NCBI RefSeq assembly: GCF_014692525.1
Contig: NZ_JACNYL010000001.1
Coordinates: 1-64,000 of the forward strand
DNA length: 64,000 nucleotides
Reading direction: 5' to 3'
Source: Sphingobacterium chuzhouense
GTDB taxonomy: Bacteria; Bacteroidota; Bacteroidia; Sphingobacteriales; Sphingobacteriaceae
Under the pieces are notes generated by a model. The model saw only the letters and a list, made by a program, of their open reading frames with translations, had not been told where the DNA came from and did not search any database. Position 1 is the stretch's first letter, and each line of letters starts with the position of its first letter. The translations under genes and the position numbers were made by a program. Below, one piece after another: positions 28,893-37,731 of the stretch.

Positions 28893-29684
28893 TCAAACAT
28901 CCGGAAGATCTTGGTGTCTCCGGATGTTTCGAAAGGAATCCGCCATCCATCCCATGGCAGTCTTCATCTGTATAAAATCAACGAATACTTCACTTGAATT
29001 TATATCTCCGCCATAACGGAAAGTTGTACCATAGGGATCAAACGTATCGAAAGTTAAAATAATATTTGTAAACCAATCGGGACAGTCCTGATCGTATTTT
29101 TCTTTGATACTTTTCTTAAATTTTTCGAAGAGTGTTTTTAGATTATGAGTTTGCTTAGCCGAGCCAAACACAGACTTTAAATATAACTCTGTTGCATGTC
29201 GGTAATTGTATACAGCTGGACAAAACAGATCCCATGGCGCTTCATTCTTAAGTGCAATATCTATTAATTGATCTCCTGCAAGTTTATAAGAGTTTGCAAG
29301 GTAAAATGTATCACTAAATTCGGACAATCCGCTAAATAATACACCGTGCTTCCATGATTCGTCAACTTTATCGTGGTAATAGAATATAAATGGACTTATT
29401 TTTAAAATTAGGTCATCTATCAACTCATGATCATAATGGCTATTAGAATTTAATCCTATTTTGATATGTTCTAAATCAGGTTGGTCTTCCCAATAGTAAT
29501 AAATGTATGCCATTACTCTAACATCATCTAAATTAAAGTAACGTTGATTACCTTTTACTGGATTTGCACCATTACTCAGGTATTCTGCGAAAGTCTTAGC
29601 CCACGTTTTGACTGTAGAAGTATCTACCTTAAAAAGCTTGGCAACATAGCAGACCGAAAAGTTATTACTGTATCTATTACTCAT
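28893..29684 (-). CDS. MerR-like HTH protein with HEPN-like C-terminus
   Basis: In this 263-residue protein, residues 10-75 form a MerR-like helix-turn-helix (VAKLFKVDTSTVKTWAKTF). Residues about 130-263 look like an alpha-helical HEPN domain (YNYRHATELYLK, HNLKTLFE). R252-N-I-R-R-H257 near the end fits the R-x4-H RNase signature of catalytic HEPN proteins. A DNA-binding RNase or autoregulated toxin is inferred. No clear antitoxin gene is next to it. It converges on the DUF262 gene with an 8-base gap. Confidence 0.7.
   Translation of the reverse strand: MSNRYSNNFSVCYVAKLFKVDTSTVKTWAKTFAEYLSNGANPVKGNQRYFNLDDVRVMAYIYYYWEDQPDLEHIKIGLNSNSHYDHELIDDLILKISPFIFYYHDKVDESWKHGVLFSGLSEFSDTFYLANSYKLAGDQLIDIALKNEAPWDLFCPAVYNYRHATELYLKSVFGSAKQTHNLKTLFEKFKKSIKEKYDQDCPDWFTNIILTFDTFDPYGTTFRYGGDINSSEVFVDFIQMKTAMGWMADSFRNIRRHQDLPDV
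28895..28929. terminator. stem-loop shared by convergent genes
   Basis: The perfect 11-bp stem AAACATCCGGA / TCCGGATGTTT with a 13-base loop covers the last codons of the HEPN gene and lies just after the DUF262 stop. There is no strong T-run, so it may be a weak bidirectional terminator. Confidence 0.55.
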
Positions 29685-29865
29685 TTCTAAAATAAAACGA
29701 CGTTAAAAGTAATGAATGAAGTAGAGCTCGCAAAATGAGCAAAAATTCGAACCACTATTAACTTTTTTATAATGCTATATTACTATTTTTTTCAATAAAT
29801 GATTGGATATTAGATTGTTAAATGACTATCTTCCTGTGTTAATTTTATCAAATCCTCCAAAAAAT

Positions 29866-29923
29866 GATTCGAAAATTGTCCCGACAGGACGACAAAAAGC
29901 TCGATGAAAGTCGGGCTTTTTTC
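29866..29923 (+). other. probable right border of island, tRNA-like remnant plus terminator
   Basis: Bases 29866-29896 align imperfectly with the 3' end of tRNA-Pro and its flank: GATTCGAA, CCCGAC and ACGACAAA recur in the same order. A clear terminator follows, AAAAAGCTCGA / TCGGGCTTTTT (29894-29921). This could be the displaced tRNA terminator. The remaining 29685-30104 sequence holds GC-rich short inverted repeats (GGGAACC, GGTTCC, GTTCCC) near 29930-29985 and the copper-operon promoter. Confidence 0.45.
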
Positions 29924-30033
29924 GTTATGCGCTGGTGGGAACCACGGCTCAATCCAGTGGAGGTTCCAGTTAGTTCCCGGACTACGGGTTTAGCCGATTC
30001 AGCCATAATTATGATCTAAATAATTGGCAAAAA

Positions 30034-30045
30034 TGATATTGGTCA
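30034..30045. promoter_or_regulatory. FNR-type operator of copper operon
   Basis: TGATATTGGTCA lies within the wider dyad AATGA-N6-TCATT. The 16 bases at 30030-30045 are identical to 5255-5270. The centre is about 42 bp upstream of the predicted start of transcription, the class II FNR/CRP activator position. Confidence 0.68.
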
Positions 30046-30067
30046 TTTCCAGGAGAAATTCTTTCCG

Positions 30068-30075
30068 TATATTTG
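30068..30075 (+). promoter_or_regulatory. -7 element of copper operon
   Basis: TATATTTG matches TAnnTTTG perfectly and predicts transcription from about 30082. Confidence 0.65.
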
Positions 30076-30104
30076 ACGAGGATCGATTAAGATAAGAAAC
30101 AGGT

Positions 30105-30473
30105 TTGATACGTTTTTGCACATATATTCTATTAATTGCTTTGACGCTGCAGTCATTCTATCGCAGTATTATGGCCGTAGAGTATCAGATACACCTCCCC
30201 GATTATCTAGCAAAATGTATAAACAAAGATCGACCTCAACTCCACTGTGATGGACAGTGTGTACTGATGCAGAAAATAAAGGAAAAAGAGAAAGAGGAAA
30301 CAAAAAAGAATTTAGTGGTATATGAATACAATTCTCTTTATGTCCATAAAGAGCACATTCCTTATATCGTATACCAGCCGAAAGAAGGAATTAATCCATA
30401 CCATTTTTCACCTTATCGGATTGACTATATATTTAACTACAATACCGATATATTTCACCCCCCAATTAGCTAA
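30105..30473 (+). CDS. small exported CxxxC protein of copper operon
   Basis: This 122-residue protein has an N-terminal hydrophobic segment (about 4-17) and the conserved pattern KCINKDRPQLHCDGQC (C38, C48, C52), followed by a lysine/glutamate-rich helix. Small proteins with this pattern accompany metal TonB receptors in Bacteroidota. The cysteines suggest copper binding, which is inferred. The start is a TTG after an AGAAACAGG site; no ATG gives the hydrophobic leader. It is the first gene after the FNR-type promoter. The 212 bases that follow, up to the next gene, show nothing recognisable. Confidence 0.7.
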   Translation: MIRFCTYILLIALTLQSFYRSIMAVEYQIHLPDYLAKCINKDRPQLHCDGQCVLMQKIKEKEKEETKKNLVVYEYNSLYVHKEHIPYIVYQPKEGINPYHFSPYRIDYIFNYNTDIFHPPIS

Positions 30474-30686
30474 TTCACATCAGTTGAGCTTAGCTTGTCC
30501 CCTATTTGATGCTACCTATCATTTGGATACGACTCATTTTTTAGCATAGCATATCTTTTCTGAAGTTCCTTGCTATAAATGCGTAGCTAACCCTATATAA
30601 CGGCGTCAGCAACAATTCTTGGTATGTTAGTCTGTTAACAGGCTGCGTGCGGGACTTAATCATTTTCACAATATTCATCAATAATA

Positions 30687-31613
30687 ATGAACAAAATAAT
30701 ATTTCTTCTCACCGCAATTTGTTTTGTGGTGTTATCCTGTACGAAAGAAAAAACGGATTACGAAGCAGAAATAAACACAGTAGTTCCTGAGCATCTTGAT
30801 TTCGAAGAAGTTGCTAATATCCATAGCGATGGTTATGATATCCGCATTGAAGCATTGAATGGAACTTTCTATAAAGGCTACAACGAAGTCCGATTGAAGA
30901 TAATGGATAGCCAAACCCATAAAGAAATAAATGCAACGGACGTAACATTTCTACCCATCATGAGTGAAGCGGATGGCAACAAGAACTCCTGTCCTCATCG
31001 GTACAATCTGGTATACAAAACGGATAGTGACTATCTTTCGGGATACGCTGTATTTACAAGAGAAAGCAATACGGATCGAAGTTGGGAAATCTACATAAAC
31101 TTCACTGTTGACAATAAAGCTTATATAGCGAAGCAAGCCATCCCTGTTCACGAGCAGATTAACAAAAACTTGAATATGACAGCATTTACGGGGAAGGACG
31201 ATGAGCAGTATTTTATCGCTTTAGTGTCACCACAAAAACCAAAGGTCGGTGAAAATGATCTGGTTGCCGGAATTTACAAATTCAATAAACCCACCAATTC
31301 ACCTGCTGGAGATTTCCCGGATCCTTCACAATTTTCATACACCGAGGTAAGTGGTTATACCTTACAGCTGGATCCACGGATGCCCGAACCCTCCATGGGA
31401 AATCATTCTTCGCCTAACAACGAGGATTTAACACAGCAAAGTGGTGGTCTGTATAGCGGCGTGGTCAATTACACCATGACAGGAAACTGGACACTGAATT
31501 TCATCATGCTAGACCAAAATGGAAAAATCCTCAAAGGAACGGAAGTACCTACTGATTTTACACCGGGAGTCGAAGGTGTGAAAAGTGAATTACATATTGA
31601 TATTTTATTCTAA
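30687..31613 (+). CDS. lipoprotein, YtkA/FixH-like, putative copper binding
   Basis: This 308-residue lipoprotein has lipobox VLSC at C18. Its first domain contains a Cys-His pair (NSCPHRYN). The C-terminal domain has the Met/His cluster PEPSMGNHSSPN (about 234-245) and the GGLYSGVVNYTMTGNW segment typical of YtkA-like/FixH-like beta-sandwiches. These residues suit copper binding in the periplasm. The TonB receptor gene starts one base after its stop codon. Confidence 0.72.
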   Translation: MNKIIFLLTAICFVVLSCTKEKTDYEAEINTVVPEHLDFEEVANIHSDGYDIRIEALNGTFYKGYNEVRLKIMDSQTHKEINATDVTFLPIMSEADGNKNSCPHRYNLVYKTDSDYLSGYAVFTRESNTDRSWEIYINFTVDNKAYIAKQAIPVHEQINKNLNMTAFTGKDDEQYFIALVSPQKPKVGENDLVAGIYKFNKPTNSPAGDFPDPSQFSYTEVSGYTLQLDPRMPEPSMGNHSSPNNEDLTQQSGGLYSGVVNYTMTGNWTLNFIMLDQNGKILKGTEVPTDFTPGVEGVKSELHIDILF

Positions 31614-31614
31614 G

Positions 31615-33606
31615 ATGATGATGAAGCTACATATTATTTTGGGGATTCTTTTTCTTGGAGTAAATGCAAAGGCCCAAAATGCGCCGATCCTAAATGACAG
31701 TACACGTCGAATCGAGGAGGTCAAGGTCATCGCTAAAGCAAAGAAAAAAATAGAGACGGAAATGAAAATGGCTGTTTCAGTAGATGAATTTTTAGCTTCT
31801 TCCGATAACATCAGCTTTATAAAGCGAGGTGCTTATGCATGGGAACCGTTACTTAATAATATGAGTACAGAGCGCTCTACCATTACCATCGACGGCATGC
31901 ATGTCTTTGGTGCTTGTACAGATAAGATGGATCCGGTCACGTCATATGTAGAAAGCAATAACCTTTCAACTATTGATATCACATCGGGTCAAGAAGGAAG
32001 TATGCACGGTGCAACGGTTGCAGGCAGCATCGACCTAAAAAGGAAAAGTACACCGTTCGGTTTGGAAAAGACGTGGAGCGGTGGCTACCAGACAGGTTTT
32101 GAAACCAATAACAAACAGTTTTTCAACCTCGGAAATCTGTCTTATTCAAACGATAAGCTTGCAGCAGACGGAAGTATCGCTCTTCGGAAAGCTGGCAATT
32201 ATTATGATGGAAATAACGATGAAGTAAACCATTCGCAATACAACAAATTTAACGCGTCCTTAGGTCTGGCATACAAAACAAGTCCGCTTTCCTCCATACG
32301 GGTGGATGCTATCTATGATAAGGCAAAAGATGTCGGTTTTCCTGCACTTCCAATGGATTTATGGCTTTCCCGTGCGATTATTACTTCAGCTGCATACAAA
32401 CAACTGTTTGAAAAGGGGATGTTACGCGTTTGGGATACTAAACTGTATTTCAATGCAGTAGAACATTATATGGATGACACCAAACGCCCTGAAAATTTAG
32501 TGCATATGGATATGCCGGGTTGGAGTACTACGTATGGGTTGGTTTCGCGTGCAAATTTGAAACGTGGTCATTACAGTTCCGAGATCCAGTTAAATGTATA
32601 CGATAATCTATCCATTGCGGAAATGACAATGTATCCACAAGACCGGAGTAATAAAACGATGTTTGCATATACTTGGCCTTGGGTGACAACGCGTTTTGCA
32701 GGACTTTCCGTAAACAACTCTTGGGACTTTTCGGAAATGAGTCGACTGAATTTTGGTGGCTCTCTCGGCTGGAATTACAATCGTTCCAAATACGTGGAAT
32801 TCAACTGGATTTTCTATCCCGGTACACCACAAGAAAAAAACAGGATATTACCAGCTTTACAAGCCAGTTATCAGCTACATATCAATCAGTTTGACTTTTC
32901 TGTCGGGACTGGGTATGGTCATAGAGCTCCTTCCGTTTCGGAGGGGTATGGATATTATATTTATAACAGCTTTGACCGATACGATTATATCGGAAACCCC
33001 GACCTGAAAAACGAAATTTCTTATGAGGCTAATGCAAGTGCAGGGTTTAAAAATGAAAAGATGGGGATAGAAGCTAAGGTAAACTATTTCCATCTCCAAA
33101 ATTATATTGTTGGAAGAATTTTGAGTTTGGGAAGCCCAATGAATTATCAATCGGTTGGTGTAAAAGGCTACACTTCATTAGACTATTCCAAACTTTTCAA
33201 TACGGCGATAAATGCTAACTACGATATTTTGCAACATTTGCATTGGAAAGGAACGGTTACCTATGCACGGGCGGTAGACGATAAAAATGGGAATCTACCA
33301 TTCATCCGCCCTTTAACTTATCAGACGTCTCTTCATTTTATGCACAAGAAATTCGGTATTCAGACGTCTTTGCACGGCGATCTCGCACAAGAGAACTACA
33401 GTCCGGAATATGGTGAAGATTATACACCCGCATATAAAATTTGGAATATCTCCGCAGACTATACCTTCAACTTCAAAAATTATAGAACGATGTTGCAGGT
33501 TGGTGCGGAAAATCTATTCAATGAATATTACCGTACATATGCCGATTGGGGAAATATTCCACGAATGGGACGCAATATTTTCACTTCATTAAAATTCAAT
33601 TTCTGA
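31615..33606 (+). CDS. OprC-like TonB-dependent copper receptor
   Basis: This 663-residue outer-membrane receptor has a signal peptide ending near NAKAQ, a plug (about 30-145) and a barrel ending in FTSLKFNF. The plug contains GACTDKMDP with C101-x3-M105, and the barrel contains EHYMDD with H284-x-M286. This is the CxxxM-HxM set that binds copper in Pseudomonas OprC. Copper import is therefore strongly suggested. No CarboxypepD_reg-like N-terminal domain is present, unlike SusC proteins. The start is taken at the first of three consecutive ATGs after the upstream stop. Confidence 0.85.
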   Translation: MMMKLHIILGILFLGVNAKAQNAPILNDSTRRIEEVKVIAKAKKKIETEMKMAVSVDEFLASSDNISFIKRGAYAWEPLLNNMSTERSTITIDGMHVFGACTDKMDPVTSYVESNNLSTIDITSGQEGSMHGATVAGSIDLKRKSTPFGLEKTWSGGYQTGFETNNKQFFNLGNLSYSNDKLAADGSIALRKAGNYYDGNNDEVNHSQYNKFNASLGLAYKTSPLSSIRVDAIYDKAKDVGFPALPMDLWLSRAIITSAAYKQLFEKGMLRVWDTKLYFNAVEHYMDDTKRPENLVHMDMPGWSTTYGLVSRANLKRGHYSSEIQLNVYDNLSIAEMTMYPQDRSNKTMFAYTWPWVTTRFAGLSVNNSWDFSEMSRLNFGGSLGWNYNRSKYVEFNWIFYPGTPQEKNRILPALQASYQLHINQFDFSVGTGYGHRAPSVSEGYGYYIYNSFDRYDYIGNPDLKNEISYEANASAGFKNEKMGIEAKVNYFHLQNYIVGRILSLGSPMNYQSVGVKGYTSLDYSKLFNTAINANYDILQHLHWKGTVTYARAVDDKNGNLPFIRPLTYQTSLHFMHKKFGIQTSLHGDLAQENYSPEYGEDYTPAYKIWNISADYTFNFKNYRTMLQVGAENLFNEYYRTYADWGNIPRMGRNIFTSLKFNF

Positions 33607-33663
33607 CACACAACGAAGGTTTAAAAACAACTATAATTTTAAATACAAATCAAATATCAAAAA

Positions 33664-34533
33664 ATGAAAACAATTAAAAATTATCTTTTGGCATCAGTAT
33701 GTTCGCTGGCACTGATCTCCTGTAGCGATAACGATGACAATCCTGTTGCAAACAATATTACGTTACATTTTAATAACACATTCAAAGACAAAACGATTGC
33801 GCTTGGAAACGCCGCATCCAATACAGCTACCGTAAACACATCTGCCAAAGGACAGATACACCGCTTTTCTGAATTAAAATACGTCATCAGCAATATCCGT
33901 TTGATAAAAGCGGACGGCGGTGAATTCCCTTACAATATCAATGATCTAGATAAGGGGGCAACAGTGGTCAACCAAGCGAAACCTCAGACACTAGATTATG
34001 TGTTGAGCAATGTTCCTGCGGGTGAATATAAGCAGATCAAATTTGGATTGGGGGTTAAACATGAATTAAATAACCTCGATCAGGCAAGATTCCCGAAGTT
34101 TTATGACGAAGCGGGTGCCAACGACACCGAAATGCATTGGCAATGGGCAACCGGATATCGATTTGCTAAACTTGAAGGTTTCTATGATACAGACAATAAA
34201 GAGTTTTCCATTCATACAGGAAGCACTTTAAACGGCGACCCAGATGATTCCTCGTCTTGGGTACAAGGCGTTGATGCTTATCGGGATATTACGTTAACAC
34301 TTCCGAACAATGCTATCGTCGGGAGCAAAGCTTCTAAAGTCACAATCGAAGCAGACTTCGATAAATTACTAAGCGGAAACACTGAAATAACATTGGAACC
34401 AGGGAACGCTACCACACCAAATGTTCACAGCGGCAATAAAATGGAAAATATGGTATTATTTGTTGATAATTTAGGTGGCAATGGCTCAAGCGATCTTCAA
34501 GGTATGTTTTCAGTTGAAAGGGTAGAGAATTGA
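33664..34533 (+). CDS. MbnP-like copper-binding lipoprotein
   Basis: This 289-residue lipoprotein (lipobox LISC, C20) has the MbnP-family beta-sandwich (LHFNNTF; FSELKYVISNIRLI; MHWQWATGYRF; FSIHTGS). In methanotroph MbnP, a tryptophan is oxidised to kynurenine by MbnH and helps bind Cu(I). W159 or W161 next to H158, with H35 and H184, are candidate equivalents, though the exact residue is unproven. The gene directly precedes the MbnH-like gene. Confidence 0.85.
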   Translation: MKTIKNYLLASVCSLALISCSDNDDNPVANNITLHFNNTFKDKTIALGNAASNTATVNTSAKGQIHRFSELKYVISNIRLIKADGGEFPYNINDLDKGATVVNQAKPQTLDYVLSNVPAGEYKQIKFGLGVKHELNNLDQARFPKFYDEAGANDTEMHWQWATGYRFAKLEGFYDTDNKEFSIHTGSTLNGDPDDSSSWVQGVDAYRDITLTLPNNAIVGSKASKVTIEADFDKLLSGNTEITLEPGNATTPNVHSGNKMENMVLFVDNLGGNGSSDLQGMFSVERVEN

Positions 34534-34543
34534 CGTGAAGTAT

Positions 34544-35566
34544 ATGAAAAACGTATTTGTTTTATTGTCCACTTTACTGCTGTTGCTATCCTGTAACCGG
34601 GATGATGTCATCGAACCAATGCCACATGACAACCCCGAGATTCCGCTGGAAATCCCACAAGGATTTCCGGCGTTGAATAACGCAATAACCAAGAATAAGC
34701 CCACAAAATACGGAGTGGAGTTAGGCGAAAAATTATTCCACGAGAAAAAGTTCAGTGGGAATAATACCATTTCATGTGCAAGTTGTCACAATCAGTCGAG
34801 TGCTTTTGCCGATAATAACGTTCAGGCAATAGGGATTTACGATAGAGTAGGTCTTCGCAATACACCGCCCATTCAAAATCTAGCGTTTATGAAGTTTTAT
34901 AATTGGGATGGTAACAAGCTCACGTTGGAAAGCCAGCCATTAGTCCCTATCATTACACATGAAGAAATGAATTCTTCTATTTTAGAAGTGATTGAAAAAA
35001 TAAAGGATGATCATGATTATAAGGATATGTTTCTAAAAGCATTCGGTGATGAAGGTATCACCCCGGATCGGATTTACCAAAGTATCGCACAATATGAATA
35101 TACGTTAATCTCCGCCAATAGTAAGTACGACAAAGTAAAACGAAACGGCGGAGAGACGTTTACGGAAAGTGAAGCAAGGGGGTATCAAGCGTTTAAAATT
35201 AAATGTGCGAGTTGCCACAGTACAGAACTATTTACAGATCAAAGTTTCAGAAATGTTGGCTTTCCCTTAAACCCCAACCCAGAGGAGGGAGGACGTGGTA
35301 GAGTAACCGGCATTCCGGCAGATTATATGCGTTTTCGGGTTCCGTCTTTAAGAAATGCCGAATACACCGCACCTTATGGTAGTTTTGGGCAGTTTCCAAC
35401 TTTAGAGGCTGTTTTGGATTATTTTGATAGCGGCGTTTTAGATGCAGACAACCTCGATCCTATTTTAAAAGAAAATGGCAATAGGATACCACTAAGCGAC
35501 CAAGAAAAGAACGATATTATCTCCTTTATTAAAACGTTAAGCGATCCTACGTTTGTTGGAAAATAA
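34544..35566 (+). CDS. MbnH-like di-haem cytochrome c peroxidase family protein
   Basis: This 340-residue lipoprotein (LLLLLSC, C17) has two c-type haem sites, CASCH at 78-82 and CASCH at 221-225. Belonging to the MauG/CcpA di-haem family and pairing with MbnP indicate MbnH, which uses a bis-Fe(IV) state to convert an MbnP tryptophan to kynurenine. The ATG at 34544 is chosen; a GTG at 34535 is possible. Haem attachment links this operon to haem supply. Confidence 0.85.
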   Translation: MKNVFVLLSTLLLLLSCNRDDVIEPMPHDNPEIPLEIPQGFPALNNAITKNKPTKYGVELGEKLFHEKKFSGNNTISCASCHNQSSAFADNNVQAIGIYDRVGLRNTPPIQNLAFMKFYNWDGNKLTLESQPLVPIITHEEMNSSILEVIEKIKDDHDYKDMFLKAFGDEGITPDRIYQSIAQYEYTLISANSKYDKVKRNGGETFTESEARGYQAFKIKCASCHSTELFTDQSFRNVGFPLNPNPEEGGRGRVTGIPADYMRFRVPSLRNAEYTAPYGSFGQFPTLEAVLDYFDSGVLDADNLDPILKENGNRIPLSDQEKNDIISFIKTLSDPTFVGK

Positions 35567-35610
35567 ATTCCCAATTCTTTCCCAAATTAAGGTTAATATT
35601 TGTTTTAAGA

Positions 35611-35650
35611 TATGCTATAACACTAAATTCTTCGTTATAGATATGGCATA
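35611..35650. promoter_or_regulatory. inverted repeat before the CysK-like gene
   Basis: TATGCTATAAC (35611-35621) faces GTTATAG (35634-35640) and GCATA (35646-35650). The 7-bp core is perfect. It may be an operator or an mRNA hairpin in the leader of the three-gene unit. Confidence 0.4.
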
Positions 35651-35668
35651 ATTAAAAACGACGATATT

Positions 35669-36658
35669 TTGATTCGCGAATTTATAGGCAATACCCCACT
35701 TCGGCACTGTGATGCTCTCTCCACTCGATATCACACCAACATTTTTATTAAAGAGGAATTTCATAATCCTGGAATGTCGGCAAAAGATCGACCCGCCTTA
35801 TTTATGATTGAGGATGCTATAGCTAAAAAGAAAATTAAACCGGGAGGAATTTTTGTCGAAGCTAGCAGCGGTAATACAGGGCTCGGAATTACGTTAATAG
35901 CCAAAAAATTAGGGTATCGTGCTAAGATATTCGTATCGCAAAGCTGTTCAACAGAAAAAATAGATCTTCTGATAAAAGCTGGTGCAGACATAGAAATCTG
36001 TGAGAACTCCAACGGTTTGCATGACTTCAATTCCACACAATTTCGGGCACAGTCCTTTGCATCCACTCATCCTAATGCCTACTTTACCAATCAATACTAT
36101 AATACACAAAACATTAGAGCCCATTATAAAACAACAGGTCCCGAAATTTGGAAACAAACGGAAGGTAGTATCACTCATTTTATAGCGGGCGTAGGCACAG
36201 GTGGAACGATATCGGGGGCCGGACGTTTTCTAAAAGAGCAACGTCCCAATATTAAAATATGGGGAATAGAACCAAATGGATCTATTCTCGGTCATTTTCT
36301 CAAACAGCGCACCCTACCTAATGACACGACTGCTTTTGATCCAATTGAAGGAATCGGAAGAAACTTCATTCCCGGATCATTTGATGCAGCTTATGTAGAT
36401 CATATCTTTCAAGTGAACTGTCATGAAACAAAACGTATGGCAAACGAATATTATTCCCAAACTGGCATTATGACCGGATTTTCCAGTGCGGCCGTGATCG
36501 CGGCTTTAGATAGATATGCCGATAAGATGGGCTTTTCTAAGACAGATATCGTTGTCCTATTTTTTCCAGATCATGGTGACCGATATATAAGCAAACTTTA
36601 TAACGAGCATATCCACCGGCCAACACCTTTACAAACATCACGTCACTTTAACTTTTGA
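35669..36658 (+). CDS. CysK/CBS-family PLP enzyme
   Basis: This 329-residue fold-type II PLP enzyme has IGNTPL, the PLP lysine K39 in NPGMSAKDRPA (usually PGGSVKDRPA), SSGNTG and GVGTGGTISG. The family replaces the beta-substituent of a serine derivative with sulfide, ammonia or another nucleophile. The altered lysine motif and the neighbours make ordinary cysteine synthesis uncertain. The start is a TTG, because no ATG precedes IGNTPL. It is followed closely by the next two genes. Confidence 0.85.
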   Translation: MIREFIGNTPLRHCDALSTRYHTNIFIKEEFHNPGMSAKDRPALFMIEDAIAKKKIKPGGIFVEASSGNTGLGITLIAKKLGYRAKIFVSQSCSTEKIDLLIKAGADIEICENSNGLHDFNSTQFRAQSFASTHPNAYFTNQYYNTQNIRAHYKTTGPEIWKQTEGSITHFIAGVGTGGTISGAGRFLKEQRPNIKIWGIEPNGSILGHFLKQRTLPNDTTAFDPIEGIGRNFIPGSFDAAYVDHIFQVNCHETKRMANEYYSQTGIMTGFSSAAVIAALDRYADKMGFSKTDIVVLFFPDHGDRYISKLYNEHIHRPTPLQTSRHFNF

Positions 36659-36660
36659 AT

Positions 36661-37731
36661 ATGTATACTTTCAACGATATAGCTATTCCTATTTCTTGGC
36701 CGGACAAAACCGCCCTGGGGGATGAAAAATGGATGGCATTTTTAAAACAAATAGGCATCGTAAAAAATCTCCATTTTAAAGTGGGCCATGCAGCAATATT
36801 ACTTATTGAAAGAAATAGTGGAAGAGTACTTTATTTTGATTTCGGCCGTTATCTATCACCACGCGGTTACGGACGGGCAAGATCTGCTCTCTTTGATCCA
36901 CGTTTAGAAATTTCCACAAAAGCCCAAATTACACCACAGGGCGAAATACAGAATGTTATAGAAATATTGGAAGAGCTTTGTGAAAAAGAAGAGGCTACAC
37001 ATGGAGGCGGACGGACATTTTTTTCGATTTGCAAACAAGTTTCTTTTTCAAAATGCGTCGCGTATGCCGAAAAATTGGTAGCAGAAGGACCTATTTTATA
37101 TGGTGCTCTTGCTAAAGGCAACAACAGTTGCTCCCGTTTTGTGGCACAGATACTAGCGGAAGGCATGGACTTAGATGATAAAAGACGTCGCAAAATACTG
37201 TATCCAGAATGTCTCAAGGCAAGCCCAACGAGTAATGTTGTTAATGCAGCCCCTAACGAAGAAGTTTTTTGTTATGAACAAGGATTACTCAAACCGTGGA
37301 AGATGGGACGCAAAGATTCGCTATTATTCCAATTCGGCTTATTAAAAGATAATTTCACTAAAAAGGGTTCACAAGATTTAGCTTGTGACCAAACACCCGG
37401 AATGATAGACGCCCCGTTACGTCCATCCAACGTTCCGGAGCATGCCCAATGGATAGGCGGTATTGGAGAAGGTGCTTGGCTACAATTGAAACAACAGCAA
37501 GATGAAAACATATTTGTCATTTGTAAATATGCAGCCTCGGGAAAATTGGAATACGAGATACAAACAACCTGTATCCAAAATTTTGATATAAAGCGACCTT
37601 ATACTTTTACACCCAACTTCCTGTATCACAGTTATTCGATCGTCCAGGACGATAATTTATACCTATTTTTGGCAACGACAACAATTGACAACGTAGACAA
37701 TAATCAAGAAAACATAAAAGCTATTTTATAA
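36661..37731 (+). CDS. permuted papain-like (LRAT/YiiX-type) protein, unknown function
   Basis: This 356-residue cytoplasmic protein has no family I can name with certainty (it may belong to the Bacteroidota DUF6695 group). Two segments suggest a circularly permuted NlpC/P60 fold: KVGHAAILLIERNSGRVLYF with H43, and GNNSCSRFVAQIL with C157. The H-then-C order is that of LRAT/YiiX enzymes. GRTFFSICKQ lies between them. Amidase, acyltransferase or peptidase chemistry is possible but unproven. Its stop overlaps the PanD start (TAATG). Confidence 0.62.
   Translation: MYTFNDIAIPISWPDKTALGDEKWMAFLKQIGIVKNLHFKVGHAAILLIERNSGRVLYFDFGRYLSPRGYGRARSALFDPRLEISTKAQITPQGEIQNVIEILEELCEKEEATHGGGRTFFSICKQVSFSKCVAYAEKLVAEGPILYGALAKGNNSCSRFVAQILAEGMDLDDKRRRKILYPECLKASPTSNVVNAAPNEEVFCYEQGLLKPWKMGRKDSLLFQFGLLKDNFTKKGSQDLACDQTPGMIDAPLRPSNVPEHAQWIGGIGEGAWLQLKQQQDENIFVICKYAASGKLEYEIQTTCIQNFDIKRPYTFTPNFLYHSYSIVQDDNLYLFLATTTIDNVDNNQENIKAIL

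Noticed and set aside
29925-29990. Complete second tRNA gene at the island border
   Set aside because: Fragments such as GGTTCC and CCCGGACTACGGG look tRNA-like, but no full cloverleaf can be built.
30322-30549. 75-residue frame overlapping the small CxxxC protein
   Set aside because: It is in another frame, has no ribosome-binding site or family pattern, and the CxxxC frame explains the region.
30474-30686. Riboswitch before the YtkA-like lipoprotein gene
   Set aside because: I could not find a conserved aptamer core; only weak short repeats are visible.
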